The notes under the pieces: generated by a model | Database searches by the model: none | Seen by the model: the letters and a program-made list of their open reading frames with translations, nothing else | Told to the model about the DNA's origin: nothing | From: Acetobacteraceae bacterium | Lineage (GTDB): Bacteria; Pseudomonadota; Alphaproteobacteria; Acetobacterales; Acetobacteraceae | DNA: 57,840 bases | Assembly: GCA_025354865.1 (NCBI GenBank) | Contig: JANXMB010000136.1 | Location: forward strand, 1-57,840 | Direction: 5' to 3' | Translations under genes and position numbers: made by a program | In this document: positions 16,491-26,058 of the stretch, piece after piece | Position numbering within the stretch: position 1 is the first letter of the stretch | Layout of the letters: each line of letters starts with the position of its first letter

Positions 16491-17588
16491 TCAGGAAACC
16501 GTAAACGCAGCCACGGCTTTTTCGTCGAGCTTCAGGCCGAGACCCGGCTTGTTCGGCATGATCAGCATGCCGTTCTCGATCGCCGGGGTTTCTTCATACA
16601 GCGCCAGCATCCACGGCATGTATTCCACCGTCAGCCCATTCGGGCAGGCGGCGATCATATGGCAGAGAATTTCCGGCATCACGTGGCTGACGATCGGCAA
16701 ATTGAATGCCTCCGCCATGCCGGCGATCTTCATCCATTGCGTGACACCGCCGGCGCGCACGATATCGACCATGACGATATCGACCGATCGCGCTTCGATC
16801 ATCTGCCGGAACGGTTCGATACCATACAAATATTCCCCCCCCGCGATCGGGGTTTTCAGCGCCGCCGTAACCCTGGCAAGCCCCTGGTAGTCGTCGGCGC
16901 GGGTCACGTCTTCGAGCCAGAAAAGACCGACATCTTCGACCCGGCTGCCGATATCGATCGCCTGTTCCGGCCGCCAGCGCTGGTTGATGTCGCACATCAG
17001 TTTAATGTCGGGTCCGATCGCCTCGCGCACCACGCGGACGCGGCGGCATTCCTCGGCCGGGGTGGGATCGCCCGGCAGCGCCATCTGGGTCTTCATTTCC
17101 TTGAAGCCCTTCTGCACCAAAATCTGGGCCGCCCGTTGCGCCTGGTTATCGGTCAGACCCCGCCGCAACGAGCCCGAGGCATAGGTCGGCACCTTATCGC
17201 GATAGCCGCCCAGCAATTTCCACAGCGGTTGATTGAGGAATTTCCCTTTGATGTCCCACAATGCGATGTCGATCGCCGACAGCGCCAGGGTGAAAATGCC
17301 GCCGGGGCCGCAATTGTCGCCGGCCGCAACGCGCAGCTTCTTGACGATGGCTTCGATGCACAACGGGTCCTCGCCGATCGTCAGCGCGCCGAGTTCCTCG
17401 ACCGCCGTCCGCAGGCTGCCGGTCATTTTGCCACCGTAAAAAGTCAGCCCGATGCCTTCCAGCCCGTTGTCGGTACGCAAGCGCAAGATCACGACCGGGC
17501 GGGTGCGGCCTTCTTCCTCCGGCATATTGGCCAGGGGGTCGTCTTCCGGAATGGCCAGGGTGGTGGCGATGGCGGCGGTGATTTTCAT
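16491..17588 (-). CDS. Enolase-superfamily protein (mandelate racemase / muconate lactonizing enzyme family)
   Basis: 365 residues. Candidate barrel residues are Lys166 (EMKTQM), Asp200 and Asn202 in MCDINQRW, Glu226 in WLEDV, Glu252 in IAGGEYLYG and His302 in VSHVMPE. This set, with metal ligands at the ends of three barrel strands and a histidine base, fits a sugar-acid dehydratase or a racemase. The ATG at 17588 follows GGGAGAAC, a good ribosome site; earlier in-frame starts would overlap the regulator gene. It is only 53 bases downstream of the ScfR-type regulator on the same strand. It is not closely similar to the other enolase-superfamily gene in the window. Confidence 0.88.
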   Translation of the reverse strand: MKITAAIATTLAIPEDDPLANMPEEEGRTRPVVILRLRTDNGLEGIGLTFYGGKMTGSLRTAVEELGALTIGEDPLCIEAIVKKLRVAAGDNCGPGGIFTLALSAIDIALWDIKGKFLNQPLWKLLGGYRDKVPTYASGSLRRGLTDNQAQRAAQILVQKGFKEMKTQMALPGDPTPAEECRRVRVVREAIGPDIKLMCDINQRWRPEQAIDIGSRVEDVGLFWLEDVTRADDYQGLARVTAALKTPIAGGEYLYGIEPFRQMIEARSVDIVMVDIVRAGGVTQWMKIAGMAEAFNLPIVSHVMPEILCHMIAACPNGLTVEYMPWMLALYEETPAIENGMLIMPNKPGLGLKLDEKAVAAFTVS

Positions 17589-17641
17589 AACGGTTGTTCT
17601 CCCTTTGGGGTGGCGGGAGCATAGCGCAACCCCGCGCCGCG

Positions 17642-19042
17642 TCACCCCCGCCGCGCCTCGAACCGATACGGTGTTGCGCCGGCGGTGGCCGGGTCCAGCG
17701 CGAGGCGGTGTTCCAACGGGGGAAATGCGCGGGATCGGCAATCCGGCCGATCGCAAAGCCGGCACGACAATCCAATCCCCACCTTGGCTTGTTCCAGATC
17801 GAGGCCGTCGGCGTAGACCACATCCCCGGCATTGGGCAAGGCGCAGCCCATCGCCACCACATGCACCGGCCCAGGTTCGCCCCAGCGGTGCCCCGAGCGC
17901 ACGACGGCCATAGCGAAGCAGAGATAGGCGGCCCCGTCCGGTAGCGCCGCGACCTGGACCCGCACTGTACCGGGGGCGGCGAACGCGGTGTGGACCACCC
18001 AGCGCGGGCAGGACCCGCCGTAGCGGGCGAAGGGGAAGCCGGCGGCGGAGAATCGTTTCGATACATTGCCGGCCGGATCCACCCGCAGAAAAAAGAACGG
18101 CACCCCGCGCGCGCCCGGTCGTTGCAAGGTCGAAAGACGGTGGCAGGCCTGCTCGTACGACACCCCGAAGCGCGAGGCCATTGCTTCCATGTCATGACGC
18201 AAGGCGACGGCGGCGGACGCAAACGCCGCGTACGGCATCAGCAAAGCGCCGGCCACGTAGTTCAGCAAGCCGATACGGATCAGCATCGCTGCCTCGGGCG
18301 AGGACGGGGCGGCGGTCGCCAACACCGTTTCGACCGCGTCCCGCGCCTCCAGCAGGGCCAGTTGAAAAGCCATGTGGAATCCACGGCTTTCGCGGGGCAG
18401 AGACTCCGACAGCACCAGCGAACGAGCGGCCGCGTCGTAGCGGCGCAGGGTGCCATCCAACGGCGCCACGGTCACCCGCACGCCGTGCACCCGGCGCAAT
18501 CGATCCGCAATCGCATGGTTTGTTTCCGCCGGCGTGCCGGGCGCCAAATCCTGTGCCAAACCCTCCGCCGCGTCTTCCAGGCCGGCGAAATAATTGCCGC
18601 GATCGTCGAACAGATCGCGGGCTTCCTCGTGCGGCAGCAGCACCCGCCGGCCCGATGGCAAAGCGATGCCGCCGGCGTCTTCGCGCGCCACTCGCCACGC
18701 TCGATACAATGCCAGAACGGCGCGCGCGGCGTTGGGGCTGCCCCCCGCGAGCGCGGTCAATTCCGCTTCCGGAACGGCATCGGCGCCCAGCAGCGGGTCG
18801 GAAAATGCCTCCCGCAGGCCGGTTTCCAACTGGCGTTCCTGGCTGCCGGACAATTCCCGCAGATCGACCCGCAGGGTTTCCGCCAATTTGATGAGCAGCG
18901 ACGCGGTGACGGCGCGGCGATCGTGCTCGATCAGGTTCAGGTAGCTGGCGGAGATGCCGAGCCGCGTGGCGAGGGCCTGCTGCGACAGCGTCCGTTCGGT
19001 TCGGAGCCGCTTCACCGTATGCCCAATCACCGCTCGGGACAT
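17642..19042 (-). CDS. XRE-family regulator with ImmA/IrrE-like and DUF2083 domains (ScfR/RamB type)
   Basis: 466 residues. An N-terminal helix-turn-helix (about 8-62, LSQQALATRLGISASYLNLIE) is followed by an M78 (IrrE)-like region around 150-260, where the peptidase HExxH is degenerate (FHMAFQLA). The C-terminal part has cysteine pairs, GGSCPRW and LSCRLCDRPDCRSRAFPP, typical of the short-chain acyl-CoA responsive regulators (ScfR, RamB, PrpC-type). These control acetate, propionate or glyoxylate metabolism elsewhere. Start ATG 19042 has an AAAGGA site. The gene is divergent from the glucosidase gene and may co-transcribe the enolase-superfamily gene. Confidence 0.85.
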   Translation of the reverse strand: MSRAVIGHTVKRLRTERTLSQQALATRLGISASYLNLIEHDRRAVTASLLIKLAETLRVDLRELSGSQERQLETGLREAFSDPLLGADAVPEAELTALAGGSPNAARAVLALYRAWRVAREDAGGIALPSGRRVLLPHEEARDLFDDRGNYFAGLEDAAEGLAQDLAPGTPAETNHAIADRLRRVHGVRVTVAPLDGTLRRYDAAARSLVLSESLPRESRGFHMAFQLALLEARDAVETVLATAAPSSPEAAMLIRIGLLNYVAGALLMPYAAFASAAVALRHDMEAMASRFGVSYEQACHRLSTLQRPGARGVPFFFLRVDPAGNVSKRFSAAGFPFARYGGSCPRWVVHTAFAAPGTVRVQVAALPDGAAYLCFAMAVVRSGHRWGEPGPVHVVAMGCALPNAGDVVYADGLDLEQAKVGIGLSCRLCDRPDCRSRAFPPLEHRLALDPATAGATPYRFEARRG

Positions 19043-19043
19043 T

Positions 19044-19059
19044 TTTACATCCTTTACAT
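19044..19059. repeat. Direct repeat TTTACAT in the scfR-like upstream region
   Basis: Two copies of TTTACAT, at 19044-19050 and 19053-19059 (period nine), directly upstream of the regulator start codon. On the gene's own strand they read ATGTAAA and include its AAAGGA ribosome site. Autoregulatory binding is possible but the overlap with the ribosome site is a simpler explanation for conservation. Confidence 0.4.
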
Positions 19060-19328
19060 TCTACGCGCCCATTCGGTCGATATAGCGACAAAATTCGGCG
19101 GTAAACGACAGATTAGGCTTCTCCTTCGCAGAGGCAATGTCAATTATTCACGTCATGCAACCCAAACAAACCACCCGCCAGACGCAACGCGAACACGCCC
19201 CGCCGGCAGCCGAACCGCTATGGCCGGCCGCGCGGGAAACCTGGCTCGCCCCCCGTATTGGCGGACGCTGGCAAGCGCCCTCGCGTCCAACGCAGCGACA
19301 GGGCAAAGTGGCGGTGGGAGAATCCACT

Positions 19329-21440
19329 ATGTCGTTCAAGGTTCAAGTCGGTCCGCCGCGCATCGCCATTCATCGGGCCATGACCCTGCTGGTCGCGGAC
19401 GCCGACGGGCAAATGTCTGGGACCGACCAGAACGGGCTGTTTTACAACGATACCCGCATCGTCAAAACTTGGCTGGCGACGATCGACGGTGCCAAGTGGG
19501 AAAGCCTGTCCGGCGGCGCCATCGGCTACGATGTGGCCCGCGTTTTCCTGACCAATCCGGCGGGTGTCGGCGATATTCCCCGCAGCACCCTGTCGTTCGT
19601 CGTCGGTCGATCGATCGACGGCGGCATGCACGAGGACCTCGACATCGCCAATCACGGTCTGCAAGCCGTACGGTTCGCGTTGCAAATCCGGATCGAAACC
19701 GACTTCTCCGACCTGTTCGATGTCAAAGCCGGACGATCCCCGCCGGCCGGGGAGACCGAGATAACCTGGTCCCGCGATACACAAATCCTGCATGCCGCTT
19801 ACCGCAACGGCGATTTTGCCCGTGGGCTAGTGCTGACGATCGAAGGGGCGCATGCGTCCTACGAACAGAATTGTTTTGTGTTCGAGATATCGCTGCGCCC
19901 CGGCGAGAGTTGGCACGCCTGTGTGCGCTACGATGCAATGGACGGATCGGCAACGTCCAACGCCCCGATCGGCTGCGTGGAGCCTACCGACAATGCCAAG
20001 AAATGGCGGGCCGAGGTCCTGAAAATCGAGGCATCCGATACGAACTTCCATCAATTCTGCGCGCAGGCGACCGACGACCTCGCGGCGTTGCGCCTGCCGC
20101 TCGATATCGATGGCGAAACTGTGGTCATGCCGGCCGCCGGCCTGCCCTGGTTCATGGTGCCATTCGGTCGCGACAGCCTAATCGTTTCGTTGCAATCCAT
20201 CCCCCTCTACCGCGACTTCGCGCTCGGCAGCCTCGCCGTGCTCGGCCATTGGCAAGCCACAGACTACGACGATCGCCGCGATGCCGAACCGGGCAAGATC
20301 ATGCACGAATTGCGCTACGGCGAACTGGCGCATTTCAAACGCGTGCCGCACACCCCGTATTACGGCACCGCCGATGCCACGCCCTTGTTTATCGTCGCCC
20401 TGCACGAGGCCTGGAAAGCAACCGGCGATCGGTCGTTGCTGGATCGATTGCTGCCGAATGCCGAAGCGGCGCTGGCCTGGATCGACAAAGACGGCGATCG
20501 CGACGGCGACGGTTTCCAAGAATATCTGGCCCGCACCCCGTCCGGCTACGAAAACATGGCCTGGAAAGATTCCGGCGATGCCATTTCCTACCCGGACGGA
20601 CGGCTGGTGACCGGCGCCAAAGCATTGTGCGAGTTGCAAGGCTACGTCTACGACGCCTGGATCCGCATGGCGGAGATTTACGACACCCTCGATCGCGCGG
20701 AATCGGCAACCGCCCTGCGCGCCAAAGCCGCCGCGCTGCGGGAAAAATTCGATGCAATCTACTGGAACGAACAGGAAGGCACCTATGCGCTGACGCTGGA
20801 TGGCGACAAAGAACCAGTGTTTTCCGTGGCATCCAATCCGGGACATCTGCTTTGGTCCGGTATCGTACCAAAAACGAAAGCCGCCCGCGTGGTGGATCGG
20901 CTGATGGCGGACGATATGTTCTCCGGCTGGGGTATCCGCACCCTGAGCACCCAACACCACCGATACAATCCCTATTCGTATCAAAACGGCTCGGTTTGGC
21001 CCCACGACAACAGTTTGATTGCGATCGGCATGGCGCGTTACGGCTTCCATGCGCCGGCCGCCGCGATCGCCCGCGCGATTTCGGATGCGGCGAGTTACTT
21101 TCAGGCGTTTCAGATTCCGGAACTCTATGCGGGATTGCAACGGGGGCCGATGGGGTTTCCGGTCCGTTACGCCGGGGCCAACGTGCCGCAGGCCTGGGCT
21201 GCCGGGTCCGCCTTTGCGCTGCTGCAAGCGCTGCTGGGCCTGTCGCCGGACGCGCCGAACGATACGCTATACGTCGATCCGCATTTGCCGGACTGGCTGC
21301 CGGAAATCGTGTTGCGAGACCTGCAATGCGGGGCGCGGACCTACGATATCCGTTTCAGACGTAACGAGGTGCCGACGATCCTGCGCGGCGACCCAACACG
21401 GGTGAAAATCGGTGTCAGGCCCGGATCAGCACCGCGTTGA
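19329..21440 (+). CDS. Amylo-alpha-1,6-glucosidase / glycogen-debranching-type GH enzyme
   Basis: 703 residues. The N-terminal beta-rich domain (about 1-230, starting KVQVGPPRIAIHRAMTLLVADADG with GLFYNDTRIV) is the usual glycogen-debranching N-terminal domain. The C-terminal (alpha/alpha)6 barrel carries WFMVPFGRDSLIVSLQ, NMAWKDSGDAISYPDG (probable acid residue region) and SYQNGSVWPHDNSLIA. Expected role is hydrolysis of alpha-glucosidic links in glycogen or a related polymer or glycoside. ATG 19329 follows GGTGGGAG at good spacing; in-frame ATGs at 19137 and 19155 would add an unlike Gln/Pro-rich 64 or 58 residues. Divergent from the ScfR-type regulator. Confidence 0.85.
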   Translation: MSFKVQVGPPRIAIHRAMTLLVADADGQMSGTDQNGLFYNDTRIVKTWLATIDGAKWESLSGGAIGYDVARVFLTNPAGVGDIPRSTLSFVVGRSIDGGMHEDLDIANHGLQAVRFALQIRIETDFSDLFDVKAGRSPPAGETEITWSRDTQILHAAYRNGDFARGLVLTIEGAHASYEQNCFVFEISLRPGESWHACVRYDAMDGSATSNAPIGCVEPTDNAKKWRAEVLKIEASDTNFHQFCAQATDDLAALRLPLDIDGETVVMPAAGLPWFMVPFGRDSLIVSLQSIPLYRDFALGSLAVLGHWQATDYDDRRDAEPGKIMHELRYGELAHFKRVPHTPYYGTADATPLFIVALHEAWKATGDRSLLDRLLPNAEAALAWIDKDGDRDGDGFQEYLARTPSGYENMAWKDSGDAISYPDGRLVTGAKALCELQGYVYDAWIRMAEIYDTLDRAESATALRAKAAALREKFDAIYWNEQEGTYALTLDGDKEPVFSVASNPGHLLWSGIVPKTKAARVVDRLMADDMFSGWGIRTLSTQHHRYNPYSYQNGSVWPHDNSLIAIGMARYGFHAPAAAIARAISDAASYFQAFQIPELYAGLQRGPMGFPVRYAGANVPQAWAAGSAFALLQALLGLSPDAPNDTLYVDPHLPDWLPEIVLRDLQCGARTYDIRFRRNEVPTILRGDPTRVKIGVRPGSAPR

Positions 21441-21507
21441 TCAGCCGCACCGGTCCTCCGTCCGCGCTTTGGTCTGCAACGCGACGGGCGGCATAACCCC
21501 CAAAAAA

Positions 21508-21921
21508 CTAAAAAGACGCACAGCCCGGCTGCACCGTCATGCCCACCGCCTCCTGCGCAAAACGGGTGCGGTAGGCCTGGCGCACCTGGGCGATTGCGGC
21601 CCAGGACGACGGGACGGCGGGCAGCGCCACGATCAGCATCTTGGTCGGTTCGGCCAATGTGCGCCGCCCGTCCGGCGCGGCCCAGGCGCCCTCTGCGTCC
21701 AGGACGGTAAAACCCCCCGGCAGCGCCGCCGTCAGCACATCGTCGCGGAAGCCCCGCCAATCGGCGTCGCTCACGAAGCCGCCGCCGTGGATCGTCCGGC
21801 CGAAATACAGCGAAAACACCTGCATGGGCGCCCCCGACTCGGTCGTGCAGCCAAATTCTCGACCGGTCGAGCAGCCCGCAACGAGCAAAGCAACGACAAG
21901 CACCAGCAGCCTTCGTTTCAT
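21508..21921 (-). CDS. DUF3574 lipoprotein
   Basis: 137 residues. A lipoprotein signal peptide (MKRRLLVLVVALLVAGCS) ends in the lipobox LVAGC, so the product is predicted to be lipid-anchored. The body matches DUF3574: LYFGRTIHGGGFVSDADWRG, then FTVLDAEGAW and RFAQEAVGMTVQPGC at the end. Function of the family is unknown. ATG 21921 chosen; a GTG at 21927 is possible. It converges on the glucosidase gene and is divergent from the histidine kinase gene. Confidence 0.85.
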   Translation of the reverse strand: MKRRLLVLVVALLVAGCSTGREFGCTTESGAPMQVFSLYFGRTIHGGGFVSDADWRGFRDDVLTAALPGGFTVLDAEGAWAAPDGRRTLAEPTKMLIVALPAVPSSWAAIAQVRQAYRTRFAQEAVGMTVQPGCASF

Positions 21922-22014
21922 CGGCACCCCGTTTCAGACGATATCGACCGGCGATAAAATCGTTTATATCATGCGACTATGCGATTCCGCCTCATCGGAG
22001 GTATAGTGCTCGGC

Positions 22015-24180
22015 ATGGTCGCACGCCGCAGTATTTTCAGCTTCGATCGTAAGCTCTGGATCGCCTGTGCTGTCGTGGTGCTGGTTATTTTCGCGCGCGC
22101 GGGTAGCCTGGTTTGGGAACTCCGCCGCGACGCGCTGACCGAGCTGGAAAAAGACACCAGCATCGTCGGTGAGGTACTGGCGGCGCAGACGTCGCGCTAT
22201 CTGCAATTGGTGGATAACGGTTTGCGCCGGATCCAAACCGGCAGTGCTCTTGCACCCGGTGCCGACCAGGACGCCTTCCATGCTCGATTTGTCAATGACG
22301 AGACCGCCCAGTTGCTCGTTGCGCTGACCGACAACCTCCCGCAGGCGAACGGGTTCCTGGTGGCGGACGCGCGCGGTTTTGTCATCGCCAGCAGCCGCCA
22401 GCGGGTGGAACTGCCGATCAATATCTCCGATCGCGATTATTTCCGAGCGCTGCGGCAGCCGGGCCCGGGGGATATATATATCGGGGCGCCGACGACGGGG
22501 CGCGTGTCGAAGGCGCCGGTTATTTTCATGGCGCGCCGCATCGTCGGGTCCGACGGGGTGGTCGGCGGGATCGCGGTCGCAGTGCTGGACGCCGCGCATA
22601 TGCGCCGTTTCTTCGAATCCCTGCATGCCGGGGACCGCCGCGGCATGGCGCTGCTGCGCACCGACGGCACCATGCTGGTGGGCTACCCCCAAACGGTGGC
22701 GGACGGCGGCGAGCCGTTTCCCGATCACAAGGCCTGGATCCAGGCGCTGTCCGACGGCGGCCGGTTCGTTACCGACAAGTTGATTGCCGGCATGACAGCG
22801 GTCGTTTCGCTGCATCCGGTGCCCGACTTTCCGCTGGTGGTGAACGTGTCCCTGCGCCAAGACGATGCCCTGGCGCCGTGGCAGTCGTTGGTGCACCTGA
22901 TCGAATTTCAGGCCGCGATCGCAGCGGCTTGTGTCGTGCTGGCATTCGCCGCGATCATCTACCAGTTCAAGCGGCAAACCGCCCAGACCGAGGTTCTGGC
23001 AACCACCGCCACCGCCTTGCGCGAGAGCGAGCAGCGGCTGCGTGCCTACGCCGAAATGGCGTCGGACTGGTTGTGGGAACAGGATGCGTCCTTCCGGTTT
23101 CTGTGGACCTCGGCCACCGCGCCGCTGCATCGTGTCGGTAGCGATTCGGACGGGCGCACCCGATGGGATGTGATGGGCGCCTCCCTCGACGATCCTTACT
23201 GGGCCGCCCATTATCGCGACCTGCTGGCGCATCGGTCGTTCCGCGATTTCCGCTATGAACGGCCCGGCGACGCCGGCGACATCCGTCATGTCAGCATCGG
23301 CGGCGCCCCGGTGTTCGATAACAATGGCAATTTCGCCGGCTATCGCGGTACCGGCCGCGATGTCACCGCCGAGGTCGAGGCCGAACGCCAATTGCGCGAT
23401 GCCCGCGATCGGGCGGAGGCGGCGAACAAAGCCAAGTCGGAATTCCTGGCGAACATGAGCCACGAGTTGCGCACGCCGCTGAATGCGATCATCGGGTTCT
23501 CGGAACTGATCGCCGCGCAGCCATTCGGTAAGATCGAGTCTCGCTATATTGAATTCGTCGGCGATATCCTGAGCAGCGGTCGGCATCTGCTCGACCTTAT
23601 CAACGATCTGCTGGATATGTCGAAGATCGAAGCCGGGCAGTTCGAGTTGCTGGACGAAGACGTCGAACTGGCCCCACTGCTGCAATCTTGCCTGACGATG
23701 CTGGGGCCTCGGGCGGCGGAAGGCCGGGTCGCGCTGTCGCACGATCGGCCAGCCGCGCCCATCGCGATCCGCGCCGACCAGCGGGCAGTCCGGCAAATCG
23801 TGATCAATTTGCTGTCCAATGCGGTGAAATTCACCCCGGCAGACGGTGCGGTGTCGCTGCGGATCGAACCGGCGGAGGGCGGGGTGGCGATCGTCGTCGC
23901 CGACACCGGTATCGGCATCGCAAAAGACGCGCTGGACCGGCTGTGCGAACCCTTCCAACAGGTCGATGCATCCATCGCGCGCCGGTTCGGCGGCACCGGC
24001 CTGGGCCTTGCCATCACCCGCAAGCTGCTCGGTTTGCACGGCGGGCAGTTGCGCTTCGACAGCGAGCCGGGGCACGGGACCACGGTCTGGGCAGTGTTCC
24101 CGCCGGAACGGATCCTGCGACCGGACTCCCGCACGTTGCACTTGCAAAGCGCCGGAATGCCGGTCGCCGGCAAGGGTTGA
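22015..24180 (+). CDS. Sensor histidine kinase with dCache and PAS domains
   Basis: 721 residues. TM1 (about 12-30) is followed by a periplasmic double-Cache sensor (about 35-280, with ISDRDYFRAL, a dCache signature). TM2 lies at about 298-318, then a PAS fold (about 345-455), a HisKA dimerisation helix with MSHELRTPLNAIIGFSEL (phospho-acceptor His about 483) and a HATPase_c domain with NLLSNAVKFTP (N box), VADTGIGIAKDALDRL (G1) and FGGTGLGLAITRKL (G2). It should respond to a small external ligand. No response regulator gene is adjacent. GGAGG sits at 21997-22001; possible starts are ATG 21979, GTG 22006 (closest to that site) and ATG 22015. Confidence 0.9.
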   Translation: MVARRSIFSFDRKLWIACAVVVLVIFARAGSLVWELRRDALTELEKDTSIVGEVLAAQTSRYLQLVDNGLRRIQTGSALAPGADQDAFHARFVNDETAQLLVALTDNLPQANGFLVADARGFVIASSRQRVELPINISDRDYFRALRQPGPGDIYIGAPTTGRVSKAPVIFMARRIVGSDGVVGGIAVAVLDAAHMRRFFESLHAGDRRGMALLRTDGTMLVGYPQTVADGGEPFPDHKAWIQALSDGGRFVTDKLIAGMTAVVSLHPVPDFPLVVNVSLRQDDALAPWQSLVHLIEFQAAIAAACVVLAFAAIIYQFKRQTAQTEVLATTATALRESEQRLRAYAEMASDWLWEQDASFRFLWTSATAPLHRVGSDSDGRTRWDVMGASLDDPYWAAHYRDLLAHRSFRDFRYERPGDAGDIRHVSIGGAPVFDNNGNFAGYRGTGRDVTAEVEAERQLRDARDRAEAANKAKSEFLANMSHELRTPLNAIIGFSELIAAQPFGKIESRYIEFVGDILSSGRHLLDLINDLLDMSKIEAGQFELLDEDVELAPLLQSCLTMLGPRAAEGRVALSHDRPAAPIAIRADQRAVRQIVINLLSNAVKFTPADGAVSLRIEPAEGGVAIVVADTGIGIAKDALDRLCEPFQQVDASIARRFGGTGLGLAITRKLLGLHGGQLRFDSEPGHGTTVWAVFPPERILRPDSRTLHLQSAGMPVAGKG

Positions 24181-24189
24181 GCCTGCCTG

Positions 24190-25830
24190 TTAAACCACGT
24201 CCGTCGCGTCGTCCTGGGCGTCGGTTCCGAGCGGCGTGTCGCTGATCCATTCTTCCAGCAATGTTAGCTCCTCGTCCGATAATTCGAGTCGCGCGCCCTC
24301 GCACAGGGCTTCGAGGTTATCGAGGAACGTGTCGGTCAGCATGTCCGGCGTATGGTCACCCGGCCCAGCGTGCCAGTTGTAGCCGGCATTTTCCAGGCTG
24401 GTCAGCACATACGACACGGCATCGCGGGTGATCCGCGCCCCCTGTTCGGCGCAGCGCTCGTAGATCGCCGACGCCAGATACCATTGCGTCCAGGGCACCT
24501 GCGCTGCGCCATTCAGGTGTTGCAACTCCGCCGCCATCTGTTCGAATAGCAGGCGGAATTCGTCGGGCCGCAAGGCCGGGCAGCCGGAGACCCGGGTGAC
24601 CTTCGCCACCAGCGCGCGCATTTCGTCCCCCGGTTCGATCGCGCCCTGCGGCCTGCCGTCCTGGCGCGGGTGCAGGATGGGATCGTGGGCGAAGCCGGGG
24701 GGATCGGGGATGACGGCGACATGGGGATCGTTCGCCTCCCGCAGCAGATCGCCGAACCGCGCGCCGCCCGGCCAATTCGTATCGGCATCCATTTGCAGGC
24801 GATTGCGAACGATCTGGCCAAGCCGAGCGAGCGGGATCGGATCGGTTTCGTTGGAAAGGATTTCTTTGACGCAGGCGACGATCGTTTCGATCGCTTGTTC
24901 GTCTTCTTCCCCCGGCGGCAGATCGGCGGCTGGCGCGCAGGACAGCACCCAGAAGCTGGGATCGGATTTGTCGATCTGCAACGCCGCTTCTCGGCTGGCC
25001 ATTTCGTCGACAAGGCGGGTGAGGGACCCGTAGCCGAACCATTTCAGCCCGTCGGCCGGGTAGACGAATTCCGGGAAGCCGTTGAACACGGGGATCAGGT
25101 GGTTGATCGGCCGCGGCCCGCCCTGGCGCAGATAGGTCGCGACGGCTTGGGTAACATTATCGATCAGCAACGGCCGCCCATTGTCCGACCGATCGTCCCC
25201 GTCGCGGGCGATCGGGGCTGCGGCGGAAAGCCCCATGGCTTGCTCGATGAAATCCTGCTGGCGCACCTGATTGTCGCAAGCGGCGCGGTAGGCGGCCGCG
25301 ACCAGGGTGTCGCCCAGAATGGTGGTGGCGCGATCGTGTTCCCGCAGCCGTAGCAGCACCGGGGTGAAGTCGGCATCGCCCGACAGGATGATAAATTCTT
25401 CGAAATGGGTTTTATGGGCGAGCGCGTCGATGATATCCATCGCCATCACGATATCGGCCGAGTTCTTGCCCCGGCTTGTCAGCGGCGGACAATCGACGAC
25501 CGAGAACGCCGCTCGGGTGAAATACGCCCGGTATTTACTGAAATTATCCTGCGAATCCCGGCTCGGCGGTCCCGCCCGATAGGCGCTCGGCATGGCATTG
25601 CGGACGGAACCGACGGGATTGAGGTAGCATTTCCGCACCAGGATGACCCGCTGAGTCGGTTCATCCCCCTCGCCAAGCCCTTGAACATGCTGGCCTTCCT
25701 CGAAAAACCGCAGCCATTTGTCAGGCTGGGTCGCGAAGCGTTCGGCGGCTTCCGGGCGGATGCGGTAAAGGCCCCCGTAAACTTGATCGAAATCGACGAA
25801 GAGCGCGGTGCGGATCGGAGCTTCGGCCAA
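24190..25830 (-). CDS. NYN-domain (LabA/DUF88-like PIN nuclease) protein with C-terminal LOTUS-like region
   Basis: 546 residues from a TTG start at 25830, which has an AAGGAAA site seven bases upstream; no ATG is available between there and Asp13. The N-terminal PIN/NYN domain (about 5-170) has TALFVDFDQVYGG (Asp13, Asp15), TSRGKNSADIVMAMDIIDAL (Asp126, Asp132) and FIILSGDADFTPVLLRLR (Asp152, Asp154), the acidic metal site of predicted ribonucleases. After about residue 180, segments such as INHLIPVFNGFPEF...LKWFGYGSLTRLV resemble an OST-HTH/LOTUS RNA-binding winged helix, and a similar block lies at about 300-350. It ends nine bases from the convergent histidine kinase. Likely RNA processing; target unknown. 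Confidence 0.82.
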   Translation of the reverse strand: MAEAPIRTALFVDFDQVYGGLYRIRPEAAERFATQPDKWLRFFEEGQHVQGLGEGDEPTQRVILVRKCYLNPVGSVRNAMPSAYRAGPPSRDSQDNFSKYRAYFTRAAFSVVDCPPLTSRGKNSADIVMAMDIIDALAHKTHFEEFIILSGDADFTPVLLRLREHDRATTILGDTLVAAAYRAACDNQVRQQDFIEQAMGLSAAAPIARDGDDRSDNGRPLLIDNVTQAVATYLRQGGPRPINHLIPVFNGFPEFVYPADGLKWFGYGSLTRLVDEMASREAALQIDKSDPSFWVLSCAPAADLPPGEEDEQAIETIVACVKEILSNETDPIPLARLGQIVRNRLQMDADTNWPGGARFGDLLREANDPHVAVIPDPPGFAHDPILHPRQDGRPQGAIEPGDEMRALVAKVTRVSGCPALRPDEFRLLFEQMAAELQHLNGAAQVPWTQWYLASAIYERCAEQGARITRDAVSYVLTSLENAGYNWHAGPGDHTPDMLTDTFLDNLEALCEGARLELSDEELTLLEEWISDTPLGTDAQDDATDVV

Positions 25831-26058
25831 TGGTAATTTCCTTTTTTCAATAGGCGGCAAAGATAAGTCGCTGTTGACGCAATCTGTAGCACCGCCAGCG
25901 CCCACCGAACACCCTTGATTCTGCCGATCGAATACGCGCGGATTGCATGCAGCCGCGATCGATGGGGTAATGAGCAGGTCAATTTCGGAGTTTAACGAAA
26001 TGCAATCGAACGTCGATCGACGCCGCTCGCCGTGCCGGTCAGGTCGGATCGCGGGCCG

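Noticed and set aside
17990-21364. 1124-codon open frame on the plus strand
   Set aside because: It runs antisense to the ScfR-type gene and out of frame with the glucosidase gene; no recognisable motif and shadow-like composition.
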